This document shows, in pieces, positions 36,627-48,120 of a stretch of DNA of 64,000 bases. The stretch's first letter is position 1; every line of letters begins with the position of its first letter. Source of the DNA: Laguncularia racemosa (Eukaryota > Streptophyta > Magnoliopsida > Myrtales > Combretaceae); the NCBI GenBank assembly GCA_037954665.1, contig JBBMOL010000065.1, positions 496,001 through 560,000 of the forward strand, written 5' to 3'. A model generated the notes under the pieces. It did not search any database. It saw only the letters and a list, made by a program, of their open reading frames with translations, and was not told the DNA's origin. The position numbers and the translations under genes are program-made.

Positions 36627-38157
36627 TGACAGAGCCATTTTATACTCAATCTTTATAGTATGAATTGTGTTAATATATTGTTGATTTTATAGAAATCATA
36701 AGGAAACGGTACTTAATTCTATTATGGTGATAAATCAGGTTCAATGGAGTCAAGGGTGCTAATTCAAGTAAATTAGAGAAGTCATCTACAACTTGGACCA
36801 AAGACAAGGAGGAGGCACGGTTTTAGATATGGCCATGGTGCAAACCGTGCTATACACTGCACAAGAAGGTGAAAATGTGGACTATCAACAGAGTGAGGCA
36901 CGTCTCGTGATCTTGCCGTGGTGGAAACCGTGGTTGAAGCCGTGGTGGAAGTTGAAGTGGAAGACGTGCCAAGGATGAGAAATTGTGGAACATCAACTAG
37001 AAGATGGCACGGCTTGAGATCTGGCCGTGGTAGAAGCCGTGGCACACACGGATCACGGATGAAGAATTGTAGATTACCCATAGAGGAAGGCACGACTTGA
37101 CCCATAGCCGTGTTGTAGGGCGTGCCAGACGGACGATTATTCACTTCTCGAGATTTACTTGAAAAGGGAAAGATATTTTCGTATCTTGATAGCAAAAGAT
37201 CGTCTGCCATCCCCTTATCAATATAAATAGAACCAACCCCAGAGGAGTTGAGGAGGTCGGAGAGTTTTTCATAATCTTGGAGACAAGAAGGAAAGACGGA
37301 GGCAGAGCAAAGAAACCGGGTTTATCATGTTTTTACTTTTATTTTTCGTTCTAATGATGAACATGTGTAGCTAAGCAACTTTTCTAGCTAAAGGGTCATA
37401 GAAGTTTAATTCTCCACGAATTGTGAGATCTAATTGATTTGTTTTTACTCTATTCTTTGTTTTTGGATATTCATATATCTTTTGAATGTTTTGTCATTAT
37501 TATCTTTGTTGATTGGTATGAATTAGAGCTCTTCTACTCAATTAGCAAGTTAATATATTGTCAACTAGCACGTCAAATCCGTAATTGTTTGATAGTTCTG
37601 GTCTCGGTGACATAATAACATGTTTGGTTATAAAAGAGATGATCGAATTCATGTTATGGAGATGTATGATCTTGTTTAAATAGGTTATCTTATAATCTAC
37701 TGGCATGAATTGGAGGTCTCTCTAGTTTTTAATGCTATTGATAGATTAAATCCTAAGATCTTGTTTAGGGTTGTCTAATCGATAAGAGAAATAATCAAAG
37801 AGTTTGTTTTGATTATCGAGGAAGTGAGGAGGGATAGGTTGTTAGAGCTTGTTAGTAACCATAACCAGTTTGTCTTGAAACAAGAATAGAAAATATTTGT
37901 ATCGATGATCAATTCCTAGAATTAGACTATCTTGATTCCTTTGGCTAAGCTTTTATCAATATTCGATTTTATTATCTTGTTTCAACTTTATTGTGATTCA
38001 CAAACAAAACCCCCCCATTTTTCTTTTCCTCTTTATTCTCTTTGAATAGAAATATAATTAACCAATCCCTGTGGATTCGACCCTACTCACCACTATATGC
38101 AAATCATATAATTGTCTAGGAGTAGGTTTTTATTTTTGTTGGATTCGACACCGATCA
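36627..38157 (+). repeat. Athila-like LTR2
   Basis: It starts TGACAGAGCC (one change) and ends CCGATCA (one change), 1,531 bases. The promoter ATATAAATAG is near 37222. It serves as 3' LTR of unit 1 and 5' LTR of unit 2, because a purine tract precedes it and a primer site follows it. An antisense frame of 142 codons (36782-37210) recurs in LTR3 but is low in complexity. Confidence 0.92.
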
Positions 38158-38162
38158 AATTT

Positions 38163-38180
38163 TGGCGCCGTTGCCGGGGA
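38163..38180 (+). other. Athila-like primer-binding site, unit 2
   Basis: TGGCGCCGTTGCCGGGGA, the full tRNA-Asp-type site known from Athila and related plant elements. Confidence 0.9.
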
Positions 38181-38208
38181 CTGGTGTCAAATTTATTTCT
38201 ATTCTTGT

Positions 38209-38564
38209 ATGACTCGTTCTTCGCATACAGGTGCATTCAATTATAATCCAGAGATTGAGAAGACTCTTAAGCGGCTGCGAAGAGAAGCTAGATCATCCCT
38301 TGGACTGAACTTGGCATCGGAATTGTCTAATTCATCCATTGATTCTGAAAAAGAAGATGATATGGTAAATCCCGAGAGAACATTAAGAAAATTGGCTGCA
38401 CCGGATGTGAATCAACAACCACTTTGTATTCACTATCCCGAACTAGCTGTTGAATTCGAGTTGAAATTTGGGTTGATACATCTGCTACCTACCTTTCATG
38501 GTCTTGAGAATGAAGATCCTCACAAACATTTAAAAGAGTTTCATATAGTGTGTTCTAGTATGAG
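38209..38564 (+). pseudogene. Athila-like gag N-terminus, unit 2
   Basis: The ATG at 38209 follows the primer site. It is homologous to 29186-29545 and is cut at ATGAG by T5. The apparent extension to 38727 is T5 LTR sequence. Gag resumes at 42382. Confidence 0.87.
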
Positions 38565-39481
38565 TGATGTGCCTAAAAGGAGGTCCAAGCACAATCAAAT
38601 CACAATTGATGAATTCCAATCAATACCCACGGCACACAAGAAGGAAAAACCCTTAATTCCTCAAGAAATCCAAGATGATGGAAAGTCAAAAGGATATAAA
38701 GAACACTCGATGGCTAGATTTCAATGATGAATAATAGAAAATGAAATGAGATTCCAATTCAAATCGAAAAAACTCCAAATCTGAAATTAGAACTCTAAAT
38801 TCACATAAACAAGAACAACATAAATTAACTAATTCCTCACTAGATATGACGCACTAGTTTGGAGTTAGGATCAACTTGTAATTTGTTGATATTACTCACA
38901 ACAAATTCAAGTCCACTCACCACAATTTCACACTTGAAATTGATAAGAGCAATATGCTTGCAAGAGGGTACTCTCACGGCACAAAAATGTGTTTTCCAAA
39001 TGTTCAAAAAGCCCCCTCAAAAACCTAATTAGCAAGTATTTATACTTGCTCCCTTTAGGGTTAAAATGACTAGGAAATTACAGCTATGCCACTATAGGGT
39101 GGCTGGTCCTACGGCATAAATTACAACCAAATAAAATGTCCCATAAAGCTTACAAAGTAAATAGTTCAAAAATAAATTACAAATACAGAAAATAATCTTC
39201 AACAAGCTAGCTCCATAATGGAATTTGTCGGTTCAACTCATCTTCGGTTTTTAGGTTGGTCCATAGATAACCCACAAGCTGAGTCTTAGTGAGTTTGTCC
39301 ATCTCCTTGTGAAGCCAAATAAGTATACATGTTGGAATATACAATACATAAATAAGATAAAAGAGGTTAGATAACAAATAATTCCGGGGTCGATCTGCTC
39401 AAATGGGCCCTCAACGCCAAGATTTGAATTCCTTTGGTTCTTGCCCTAATGATAGGTCTTATCGGATTTTTATTCCTATCA
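38565..39481 (-). repeat. T5 3' LTR (left)
   Basis: TGATGTGCC to TCCTATCA. Beyond it, on the minus strand, lies the purine tract GAGGCCCGGGGAGA. The TATA palindrome is at 39032-39049. Confidence 0.93.
39032..39049 (-). promoter_or_regulatory. Palindromic TATA region, T5 left LTR
   Basis: The perfect GCAAGTATTTATACTTGC form. Confidence 0.75.
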
Positions 39482-40290
39482 TCTCCCCGGGCCTCAAAAA
39501 GATTTGTCCTCAAATCTAGTAGATCAAATGCAGTAGAGACTTTGTTTCCTCCTAGCAAGTCACCTGAAGAAATATCTCTGCAGAATCCCAATATCTGAAA
39601 TACTACAGGTGGTGCTTGTCTTCTCTCCTCCATTTCCAGGATGTATCTCTTCTGCAATACAAATAATGACCCATTATCCACTAAAGTTACCCCTGTATCA
39701 ACCTATTCCACTGAAATTGTTTCCTCTTTTTCTAACTCATCTGTATGCTGCTGATCCTCATGGTCTTCTAATAGTTGGCCCAAATGCTTATTACCCTCTA
39801 AAACCTCTGAAGGTTGGCACATCAGTGTCTGACAAATTTTGTGCTCTAAGGGTTGGCTCGTGTCACTAGAGCGCTTAAGAACCTTTGAAGGTTAGCATAC
39901 TTGAGTCTGCACAATTTGGTCCTCCTAGTTTAGGTAATCATCTATGGAACCCTTACCATCAAATGAAGGCATCTGTAGCTTCGCACACTCTGGGCCTCGA
40001 GGTGGTCTAAATTCCCTGTCCGGATATGGTTTAAGTCCAAAATTATCATCTCTATCTTCCCTAAGAGCATGATAATCTCCCTTTACTCTAGGTAGCGCCT
40101 GAAGGTTTACCACAGGTGGTGGTGGCAATGTCATCCTATCGATCCTTGTTGCTAATGTAGCAACAAATTTGCTAAGGTCCCGAAGTTGTTCATCTAGAGT
40201 TCTTCCATTAGTATTTCGACGACTTGGTTTGCTACCCACTTGGCTATTGGCCTCATTGCCAATGTACCCATTCACACTATCATATGGCAT
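39482..40290 (-). pseudogene. T5 truncated gag fused to polyprotein tail
   Basis: The minus-strand ATG at 40290 opens 121 codons of gag N-terminus (DEQLRDLSKFVATLATRIDR, FRPPRGPECAKLQMPSFDGKGS). After a stop at 39925 the translation runs through linker copies (QPSKVL, then QPSEVLEGN) and into 39681-39367. There it reads EMEERRQAPP, FQILGFCRDI and LDLRTNLFEARGDD to the LTR. Capsid core, zinc knuckle and protease are gone, as in T4. The joint differs slightly and more linker is kept. Confidence 0.8.
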
Positions 40291-41445
40291 GTTTGTGGAT
40301 GCGATTTATTTGATGTACTAATTTAATATCTAGTAATTGTAGCACACTCATTTCACAAAACAACTTCATGCCAAAACTAACTCACTCTGCCACTTGCACA
40401 CTACACACACAACACACTAAATCCACGCAACAATAATATGTTGCAACCCTTCACTTCCACGGCAACAACAAACAAAACTAACTAAAGATACTCCTTTAAA
40501 TGGCAAGCAATTAATTCCAACAAGTTAATGTGCAATCAAGGTGATTAATACACAATAACTCTATAGTTTAATGGTTAATTTGAATTCAAATCAGTTTCCT
40601 AATCCTCCACACCACTTGAAGAATTCTACAAATGAAATGACTCTTCCAATTCCGCAATAATGAAGAAACAACATACACTTGATTAACAATGCTACAACAA
40701 GAAATTCCTCTCCTTCCTCACCTAAACATCACATGGCAAGGATGAAGACAATAACCAAACTTTTCTTTCAAATCAGAAGCTTCATTTATCCTCTTCAACA
40801 AAGATCAATCACGTAAGGATCAAGGTGACAACAACAAAAAAAAAATTCCATTGTTCTGAATTTCCACTCTCCTACAATTCAGTTCACAAGGGCAAGACAA
40901 ACAAACTTTCAATTCCCAAACTTCAATCAACAAACCCCTTCTCAAAAATGGAATGTGTTTCAATTCAAATTATTTCCTCTTCTTCCACACAAATTTAAAT
41001 CTGAAAATTGTAAGTTGCACTCCTTTAATTCCGAAAATTCTTTCAATGACTCACTTCTCTTTTATCACAAACAATGTATTTCCAATTCCACAACAAACAC
41101 TAGGAAATACTCCTTACTCCAATAATTCCCTTCATGGCAAAGTCTAGAACAAGTGGTTACAACAAGATATCCACTTCTACTACAACAAGTTTCAACTCCC
41201 CAAGTAAGATAATCACGCCACTTAGTACCAACATAAACAATTCAATTTTCTCCACTTTCAATTTCGCAATTTTAAGGAAACAATAAACACTAATTAACAA
41301 TGCTTCAACTATTTGAACCCCAAATTATGGAATTCAATTTAAGAACTTTCCCTTCTTCCCTAAACAAGTAACTCACGGCAAGATGAAGATAACAAAATCA
41401 ATTTTCGAAAACTCAATTGCAACAATCCCTTCTCTTAAACCTTAA
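40291..41445 (-). other. T5 untranslated leader
   Basis: Leader sequence with CA-rich tracts, homologous to 31109-32306 in reverse orientation. No gene. Confidence 0.65.
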
Positions 41446-41457
41446 GCTCTGATACCA
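41446..41457 (-). other. T5 primer-binding site (initiator tRNA-Met)
   Basis: The perfect GCTCTGATACCA on the plus strand, five bases from the LTR. A single copy, unlike T4. Confidence 0.9.
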
Positions 41458-41462
41458 AATTA

Positions 41463-42381
41463 TGATGTGCCTAAAAGGGGGTCCAAGCACAATCAAATAA
41501 CAATTGATGAATTCCAATCAATACCTACGCCACACAAGAAGGAAAAACCCTTAATTCCTCAAGAAATCCAAAATGATGGAAAATCAAAAGGATATAAAGA
41601 ACACTCGATGGCTAGATTTCAATGATGAATAATAGAAAATGAAATGAGATTCCAATTCAAATCGAAAAAACTCCAAATCTGAAATTAGAACTCTAAATTC
41701 ACATGAACAAGAACAACATAAATTAACTAATTCCTCACCAGATATGACACACTATTTTGGAGTTAGGATCGACTTGTAATTTGTTGATATTACTCACAAC
41801 AAATTCAAGTCCACTCGCCACAATTTCACACTTGAAATTGATAAGAGTAATATGCTTGCAAGAGGGTACTCTCACGGCACAAAAAGTGTGTTTTCCAAAT
41901 GTTCAAAAAGCCCCCTCAAAAACCTAATTAGCAAGTATTTATACTTTCTCCCTTTAGGGTTAAAATGACTAGGAAATTACAACTATGCCACTGTAGGGTG
42001 ACCGGTCCTAAGGCATAAATTACAACCAAATAAAATGTCCCATAAAGCTTACAAAGTAAATAGTTCAAAAATAAATTACAAATACAGAAAATAATCTTCA
42101 AGAAGCTAGCTCCATAATGGAATTTGTCGGTTCAACTCATCTTTGGTTTTTAGGTCGGTCTATAGATAACCCATAAGCCGAGTCTTAGTGAGTTTGTCCA
42201 TCTCCTTGTGAAGCCAAATAAGTATACCTGTTGGAATATACAATACATGAATAAGATAAAAGAGGTTAGATAACAAATAATTCCGGGGTCGATCTGCTCA
42301 AAATGGGCCCTCAATGCCAATATTTGAATTCCTTTGGTTCTTGCCCTAATGATAGGTCTTGTCGGATTTTTATTCCTATCA
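41463..42381 (-). repeat. T5 5' LTR (right)
   Basis: TGATGTGCC to TCCTATCA, close to 38565-39481 along its whole length. Its TATA palindrome (41931-41948) has one changed arm base. Confidence 0.93.
41931..41948 (-). promoter_or_regulatory. Palindromic TATA region, T5 right LTR, one mismatch
   Basis: GCAAGTATTTATACTTTC. The TATA core is intact and one arm base is lost. Confidence 0.65.
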
Positions 42382-42653
42382 ACGAGGTCGCAAGGAATAA
42401 CCGACGATCAAATCAAGTTACATGCTTTTCCATTTTCTTTAAGTACTAAAGCTAAAGATTGGTTGTTTTATTTGCCTCCAGGTTCTATAACCACTTGGAC
42501 AGATATGGTGAGACTCTTCTTGGACAAATTTTTCCCCACGTCTAAAGCTGCTGGTATAAGAAGAGAAATTTGTGGTATCAAATAGAGGGACACCGAGACT
42601 CTTCATGAGTATTGGGAAAGGTTCAAGCAACTTTGTGCAAGCTGTCCACAACA
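42382..42653 (+). pseudogene. Athila-like gag middle part, unit 2
   Basis: It resumes after T5 (42391 reads CAA where unit 1 has TAA). It covers the capsid text WTDMVRLFLDKFFPTSKA, meets a TAG at 42583 (CGG in unit 1) and is cut again by solo LTR T6. Confidence 0.85.
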
Positions 42654-43557
42654 TGATTGCCCAAAGGGGGGTCAAGCACAATCAAATAACAAGGGATGAA
42701 CTTACAATGAAAAACCACGCCATACAAGAAGGGAACAAGCCTTAATTTCAAAAAGAAATCTGAAATATTGATGAATCAAAATGATATAAGGATCAACCGA
42801 TGGCTAGTTATAAAATGGAATGAGATTCAATTCAAATTCGAAAACTCCCAAATCTGAATTTAGAACCCTAATTTCACAAGAAACAAGAACAACATAAAAT
42901 TAACTAATTCCTCACCAGATATGACGCACTAGTTTGGAGTTAGGATCAACTTGTAATTTGTTGATATAACTCACAACAAATCCAAGTCCACTCGCCACAA
43001 TTTCACTAATGAAATTGATAAGAGCAAATGCTTGCAAGAGGAGACTCTTACGGCACAAAAGGGGTGTTTTTTCTCAATGTTCAAAAAGCTCCCTAAAAAA
43101 CCTAATTTGCAAGTATTTATACTTGCACCCTTTAGGGTTAAAATGACTAGAAAATCACAACTATGCCACTATAGGGTGGCCGGTCCTAAAGGCAAAATTA
43201 TAACCAAATAAAATGTCCCATAAGCTTACAAAATAAATGGTTCAAAAATAAATTACAAATACATAAAATAATCTTCAGCAAGCTAGCTTCATAATGGAAT
43301 TCGTTGGTTCAACTCATCTTCGGTTTTAGGTCGGTCCATAAATAACCCACAAGCTGAGGCTTAGTGAGTTTGTCCATCGCCTTGTGAAACCAAATAAGCA
43401 TACCTGTTGGAATATACAATTCATGAATAAGATAAAAGAGGTTAGATAATAATTAATTCCGAGGTTGATCTGCTCGAAATGGGCCCTCATCGCCATGATT
43501 CGAAATCCTTCAATTTTTGTCCTAATGATAGGTCTTGTCGGATTTTGATTCCCATCA
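42654..43557 (-). mobile_element. T6: solo LTR of the T family
   Basis: TGATTGCCC to TTCCCATCA, 904 bases, flanked by CAACA (42649-42653 and 43558-43562). Unit 1 is empty at this point (near 29806). The TATA palindrome is at 43109-43126. Its left 150 bases differ from T5 while the rest is close. Confidence 0.94.
43109..43126 (-). promoter_or_regulatory. Palindromic TATA region, T6
   Basis: The perfect GCAAGTATTTATACTTGC form. Confidence 0.75.
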
Positions 43558-43562
43558 CAACA

Positions 43563-45207
43563 TGGAATATCTGAACAACTTCTCATCCAATACTTCTATG
43601 AAGGCCTGCTTCCGATGGAGAGGAAGATGATGGATGATGCAAGTGGAGGCGCCATAGTAAACAAAACCCCTGGTCAAGCTAGGGAATTGATCTCCATTAT
43701 GGCTGCTAATTCGCAACAATTTGGGTATAGGCATGATACATCTTTAAGGAAGGTAAATGAGGTATTTGTGTCTAACCTTGAACATCAAATTTCTAACCTA
43801 ACCTCCCTTGTGCAGCAGATAGCTCTTGGAAAGACCTAGCAGGTGAAGGGTTGTGGAATTTGTGCTGCTCCTAATCATCCTACCGACATGTGCCCTACAT
43901 TGCAAGATGACAATCATGAGCATGCCAATGCTATAGGAGGATTCCTAGGACAGCCACAAAGGAAATATGACCCCTACTCGAATACTTACAATCCTGGATG
44001 GAGGGATCATCCTAACTTCAGATATGGCAATAACCCACAAAATTTCCAACAATTCTAACCTAAGCCATCAGACCAAGTACCCCAAGCTCCTTCCACTTCA
44101 GGTAGGTCTCTTGAGGAAATTGTTAAGTCTCATGCTGTTAATACAAAAAAATTTCAGGAGGAAACAAAGCAGAGCATTCAAAACTTGGAGAATCAGGTAA
44201 GCCAACTTGCTTATGCTGTAAACAGGTTAGAAACTCAAGGTAAGTTACCTTCTCAGACTATTACAAATGCGAAGCAAAGCGTTAATGCAATTACCTTGAG
44301 AAGTGGAACAGAATTGCAAGGATCAAATAAGAAAGGACACCCGTATAATCTTGAGGAAGAGACTAAGAAAGAGATTTCGACTCCGAGCCAGCAGGACAAC
44401 CAGATTAGAAGGTCTCTAGTTGAGCCATCAAAGGTCATGTTGACACCACCTCCTTTCCCTTCCAGATTAGCGAAATCCAAGCATGAAATGGAAGAAAAAG
44501 AGATTCTAGAAACTTTTTGCAAAGTTGAGGTAAATATTCCTTTGCTTGATGCAATTAAGCAAATACTGCTCTATGCTAGATTTCTCAAAGAATTGTGCAC
44601 TAACAAAAGGAAGCTGAAAGGTAATGAAAGGATTAGTGTGAGTGAAAATGTTTCAGCTATTATTCAGAAGAAGCTTCCTCCTAAATGTAAGGATCCAGGT
44701 ATGTTTACCATTCCTTGCAAAATAGGTAATCTTGGAATTGCTAAAGCCATGTGTGATATAGGAGCTTTAATCAATGTCATGCCTTTGTCTGTTTATCAAC
44801 GTTTGAATGTTGTTCCCTTGAAGGAAACAAGTGTTATTGTTCAACTTGCTGATAGGTCCAATGTTTATCCTGAGGGAGTTCTAGAGGATGTTTTAGTTCA
44901 AGTTAATGGGTTGGTTTTTCCTGCTGATTTTTATGTGCTTGACATGGAAGATAATGATTCTCATAATTCATCACTGATATTATTAGGGCGACCATTCCTT
45001 AAGACATCCAAGATGAAAATTGATGTAAATGATGGTACCCTCACTATGGAATTTGATGGTGAAGTAACTAAATTTAACATTTATGATGCCATGAAACATC
45101 CTAGCGATATCTCTCCTGTTTTTGTTACGGATGTTATTGACCCATCACCACAGGCACCAAAGCTGGAATCAAAACCCTTAACCGAACATCTAGCCTGGAA
45201 CGTCTAG
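43563..45207 (+). pseudogene. Athila-like gag C-terminus and protease, unit 2
   Basis: One phase runs the whole length with stops only at 43837 (TAG, shared with unit 1) and 44056 (TAA). It has a CCHC zinc knuckle CGICAAPNHPTDMC at 43852-43893, a coiled-coil-like stretch, NAITLRSGTELQ, and then a 340-codon open frame (44185-45207). That frame carries the Athila N-terminal region and a protease with MCDIGALINVMPLSVYQ. D-I-G is close to the family's D-L-G, making this the best-preserved active site of the three. YPEGVLEDVLVQVN, FYVLDMEDN and LLGRPFLKTSK follow. The frame ends at 45207 with no pol domain downstream. It is the most complete protease of the array. Confidence 0.88.
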
Positions 45208-46585
45208 CCAAAGACGTTAAAGAAAGGCACTTCATGGGAGGCAACCCATGTAAAAAAAAAAAAAAATTCAATTTTTAGTTTTGTTTTACTTTTGTTTTGA
45301 TTTTAGTTTTGTTTTGATTTTTCTTTTGGATTAGCTGCAGCAAGGATACATATCATCAGATGACACTATCTAGTGCTTAAGGGAGAACTCTAATCACTCT
45401 ACGCTTCATACCAAGGAAGTACCAGTATTCCTTTTCTCTTATTCTCTAATGTTCCTAGAGTTTTTAATTCCTCTTTAATTGTGCTGAATTAGGAACAGTG
45501 AGGACACAGTTCAAGCTAAGTGTGGGGGAGAGAATAATAAAATATAGAGAATAGAGAATTGACTCATACTTCGAATGTTTGTCCTTAAAGCAATTTTAAG
45601 ACAAATTTTTTTTTTTCAAAATTATCATGAAATCTGGAGATTGTAATAAATATTGTAATAAGCATCTACAAAATGTGAAATTGACTTGTTCAAATGCTTT
45701 ACTCACCCACTGTTGTGATTAGAATACTTGGTTAAAATTAAGTAGTGAAATCTTTAAGAAACAAATTTACCTTGTATTTAGCTCTAGAATTAGAAGTCTA
45801 AGAGTAAGTCGAGTCCCTAAGTGAAAAATAAACAAGTTTACTTCTAGGTTATACTAGCTAATGTATACTCTTTGAAGTTGTTTGTTATACACTTAGTAAA
45901 AAAAAAAAAAAAAAAGAATCAAGCATAGCCATTACTCCAATGATTCAAGTAATTGAGTTAAGAGTATTCAAACTTGAAAGTTAGAGTGAGGAAGAGTCCG
46001 TAGGGGTATCTCAAAACCCGGTCACTCTAGTGACGAGCTCGGGATGTTGCCGACTCAATGAACTCACTATAACGATAAGGGCAAAAAAGGAAAAAGTTCA
46101 TGAAAAGAAGCGGGTAAAAACCCGTCAAAATAGATGCTTGATTAAGTCATAAGAACATAAATGTAAAGATTCATTGAATGAAACAAGACTTATAACAAAA
46201 AGAGAGAAAATATAGGGAAAGAGTTGATACCATATGTTTTTACTTTATGCTGCAAGGATTATATGTTTGCTAATATCCAATGAAGTTTAATTGGGTGTTT
46301 TTCCTTATTGGATTAAGTATTTACTTTTGAATAAAAAATTCTTTTGCTAAACATGAGGATTAAAGTTTGTTTTGTTTAGATTAGCTATTAGATTTTGTCC
46401 TTGGTAATTTGATCACAGGAAACCAGTTTGGTTGAAGTAGTAAACATTAAAATTATAAGTCATGAATTACAAATGAATAGATGCTTGAAATGATGAAAAG
46501 AAAGTTCATATAATATATGACGGATTTCTCAATTGATTTGATTCAATTGCTTGAGGATAAGCAAGAGCTTAAGTGTGGGGGAATT
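45208..46585 (+). other. Athila-like 3' non-coding region, unit 2
   Basis: The third copy of the conserved non-coding block. It has a purine run of A at 45898-45915 and ends in the tract GTGTGGGGGAATT. Confidence 0.7.
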
Positions 46586-48120
46586 TGATAGAGCCATTTT
46601 ATTCTCAATCTTTATAGTATGAATTATGTTAATTTATTATTGATTTTATAGAAATCATCAGGAAATGGTACTTATTTCTATTATGGTGATAAATCAGGTT
46701 AAATGGATTCAAGGGTCCTAATTCAAGTAAATTAGAGAAGTCATCTACAACTTGGATCAAAGACAAGGAGGAGGAGGCACGGTTCTAGATATGGCCATGG
46801 TGCAAACCGTGCTATATACTGCACAAGAAGGTGAAAATGTGGACTATCAACAGAGAGAGGCATGTCTCGTGATCTTGCCGTGGTGGAAACCGTGGTTGAA
46901 GCCGTGGTGGAAGTTGAAATGGAAGACGTGCCAAGGATGCGAAATTGTGGAACATCAACCAGAGGATGGCACGGCTTGAGATCTGGCCATAGTAGAAGCC
47001 GTGGCACACACTGATCACGGATGAAGTATTGTAGATTACCTATAGAGGAAGGCACGACTTGACCCATAACTGTGTTGTAGGGCGTGCCAGACGGACGATT
47101 ATTCACTTCTCGAGGTTTACTTGAAAAAGGAAAGATATTTTCGTATCTTGCTAGTAAAAGATCCTCTGCCATCCCCTTAATAATATAAATAGAACCAACC
47201 CTAAAGGAGTTGAGGAGGTCGGAGAGTTTTTCATAATCTTGGAGACAAGAAGGAAAGACGGAGGCAGAGCAAAGAAACCGGGTTTTTCATGTTTTTACTT
47301 TTATTTTTCGTTCTGATGATGAACATGTGTAGCTAAGCAACTTTTCTAGCCAAAGGGTCATAGAAGTTTAATTCTCCACGAATTGTGAGATCTAATTGAT
47401 TTGTTTTTACTCTATTCTTTCTTTTTTGGATATTCATATATCTTCTGAATGTTTTGTCATTATTATCTTTGTTGATTGGTATGAATTAGAGCTCTTTTAC
47501 TCAATTAGCAAGTTAATATATTGTCAACTAGCACGTCAAATCCATAATTGTTTGATAGTTCTAGTCTCGGTGACACAATAACATGTTTGGTTATAAAAGA
47601 GATGATCAAATTCATGTTATGGAGATGTATGATCTTATTTAAATAGGTTATCTTATAATCTATTGGCATGAATTGGTGGTCTCTCTAGTTTTTAATGCTA
47701 TTGATAGATTAAATCCTAAGAGCTTGTTTAGGATTGTCTAATCAATAAGAGAAATAATCAAAGAGCTTGTTTTGATTATCGAGGAAGTAAGGAGAGATAG
47801 GTTGTTAGAGCTTGTTAATAACCATAACCAGTTTGTCTTGAAACAAGAATAGAAAATATTTGCATCGATGATCAATTCCTAGAATTAGACTATCTTGGTT
47901 CCTTTGGCTATGCTTTTATCAATATTCAATTTTATTATCTTGTTTCAACTTTATTGTGATTCACAAACAAAACCCCCCCATTTTTCTTTTCCTCTTTATT
48001 CTCTTTGAATAGAAATATAATTAACCAATCCCTGTGGATTCGACCCTAGTCACCACTATATGCAAATCATATAATTGTTTAGGAGTAGGTTTTTATTTTT
48101 GTTGGATTCGACACCCATCA
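46586..48120 (+). repeat. Athila-like LTR3
   Basis: TGATAGAGCC to CACCCATCA, 1,535 bases, with promoter ATATAAATAG near 47185. It is directly followed by element A's LTR remnant, with no spacer. Confidence 0.92.

Larger units (their letters stand above)
38565..42381 (-). mobile_element. T5: compact T-family element, minus strand
   Basis: Target duplication ATGAG (38560-38564) and ACGAG (42382-42386), with one base changed. The LTRs are 38565-39481 and 41463-42381. The internal region of 1,981 bases resembles T4's in reverse orientation. It splits the gag of unit 2. Confidence 0.94.
25519..48120 (+). mobile_element. Tandem array of an Athila-like non-autonomous element (three LTRs)
   Basis: The order is a truncated internal region, LTR1, internal 1, LTR2, internal 2, LTR3. 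After removing later insertions, internal 1 is about 3.68 kb and internal 2 about 3.70 kb. The units share LTR ends (TGATAGAGCC to CCCATCA), a tRNA-Asp-type primer site, gag, an Athila-type protease and a 1.36 kb non-coding 3' region. No unit has reverse transcriptase or integrase. The left end is cut at about 25519 and the right end meets element A at 48121, so no target duplication can be checked. Recombination between LTRs of neighbouring copies is the usual origin of such arrays. Confidence 0.9.

Noticed and set aside
36782..37210. Antisense frame of 142 codons in Athila LTR2, repeated in LTR3 (46741-47172).
   Set aside because: It overlaps the repetitive GGCACG/CCGTG part of the LTR, is broken in LTR1, and has no recognisable domain.
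25519..48120. Regularly spaced repeats considered as a satellite or CRISPR-like array.
   Set aside because: The repeats are 1.5 kb LTRs with purine tracts and primer sites, in a plant genome. A retroelement array explains them fully.
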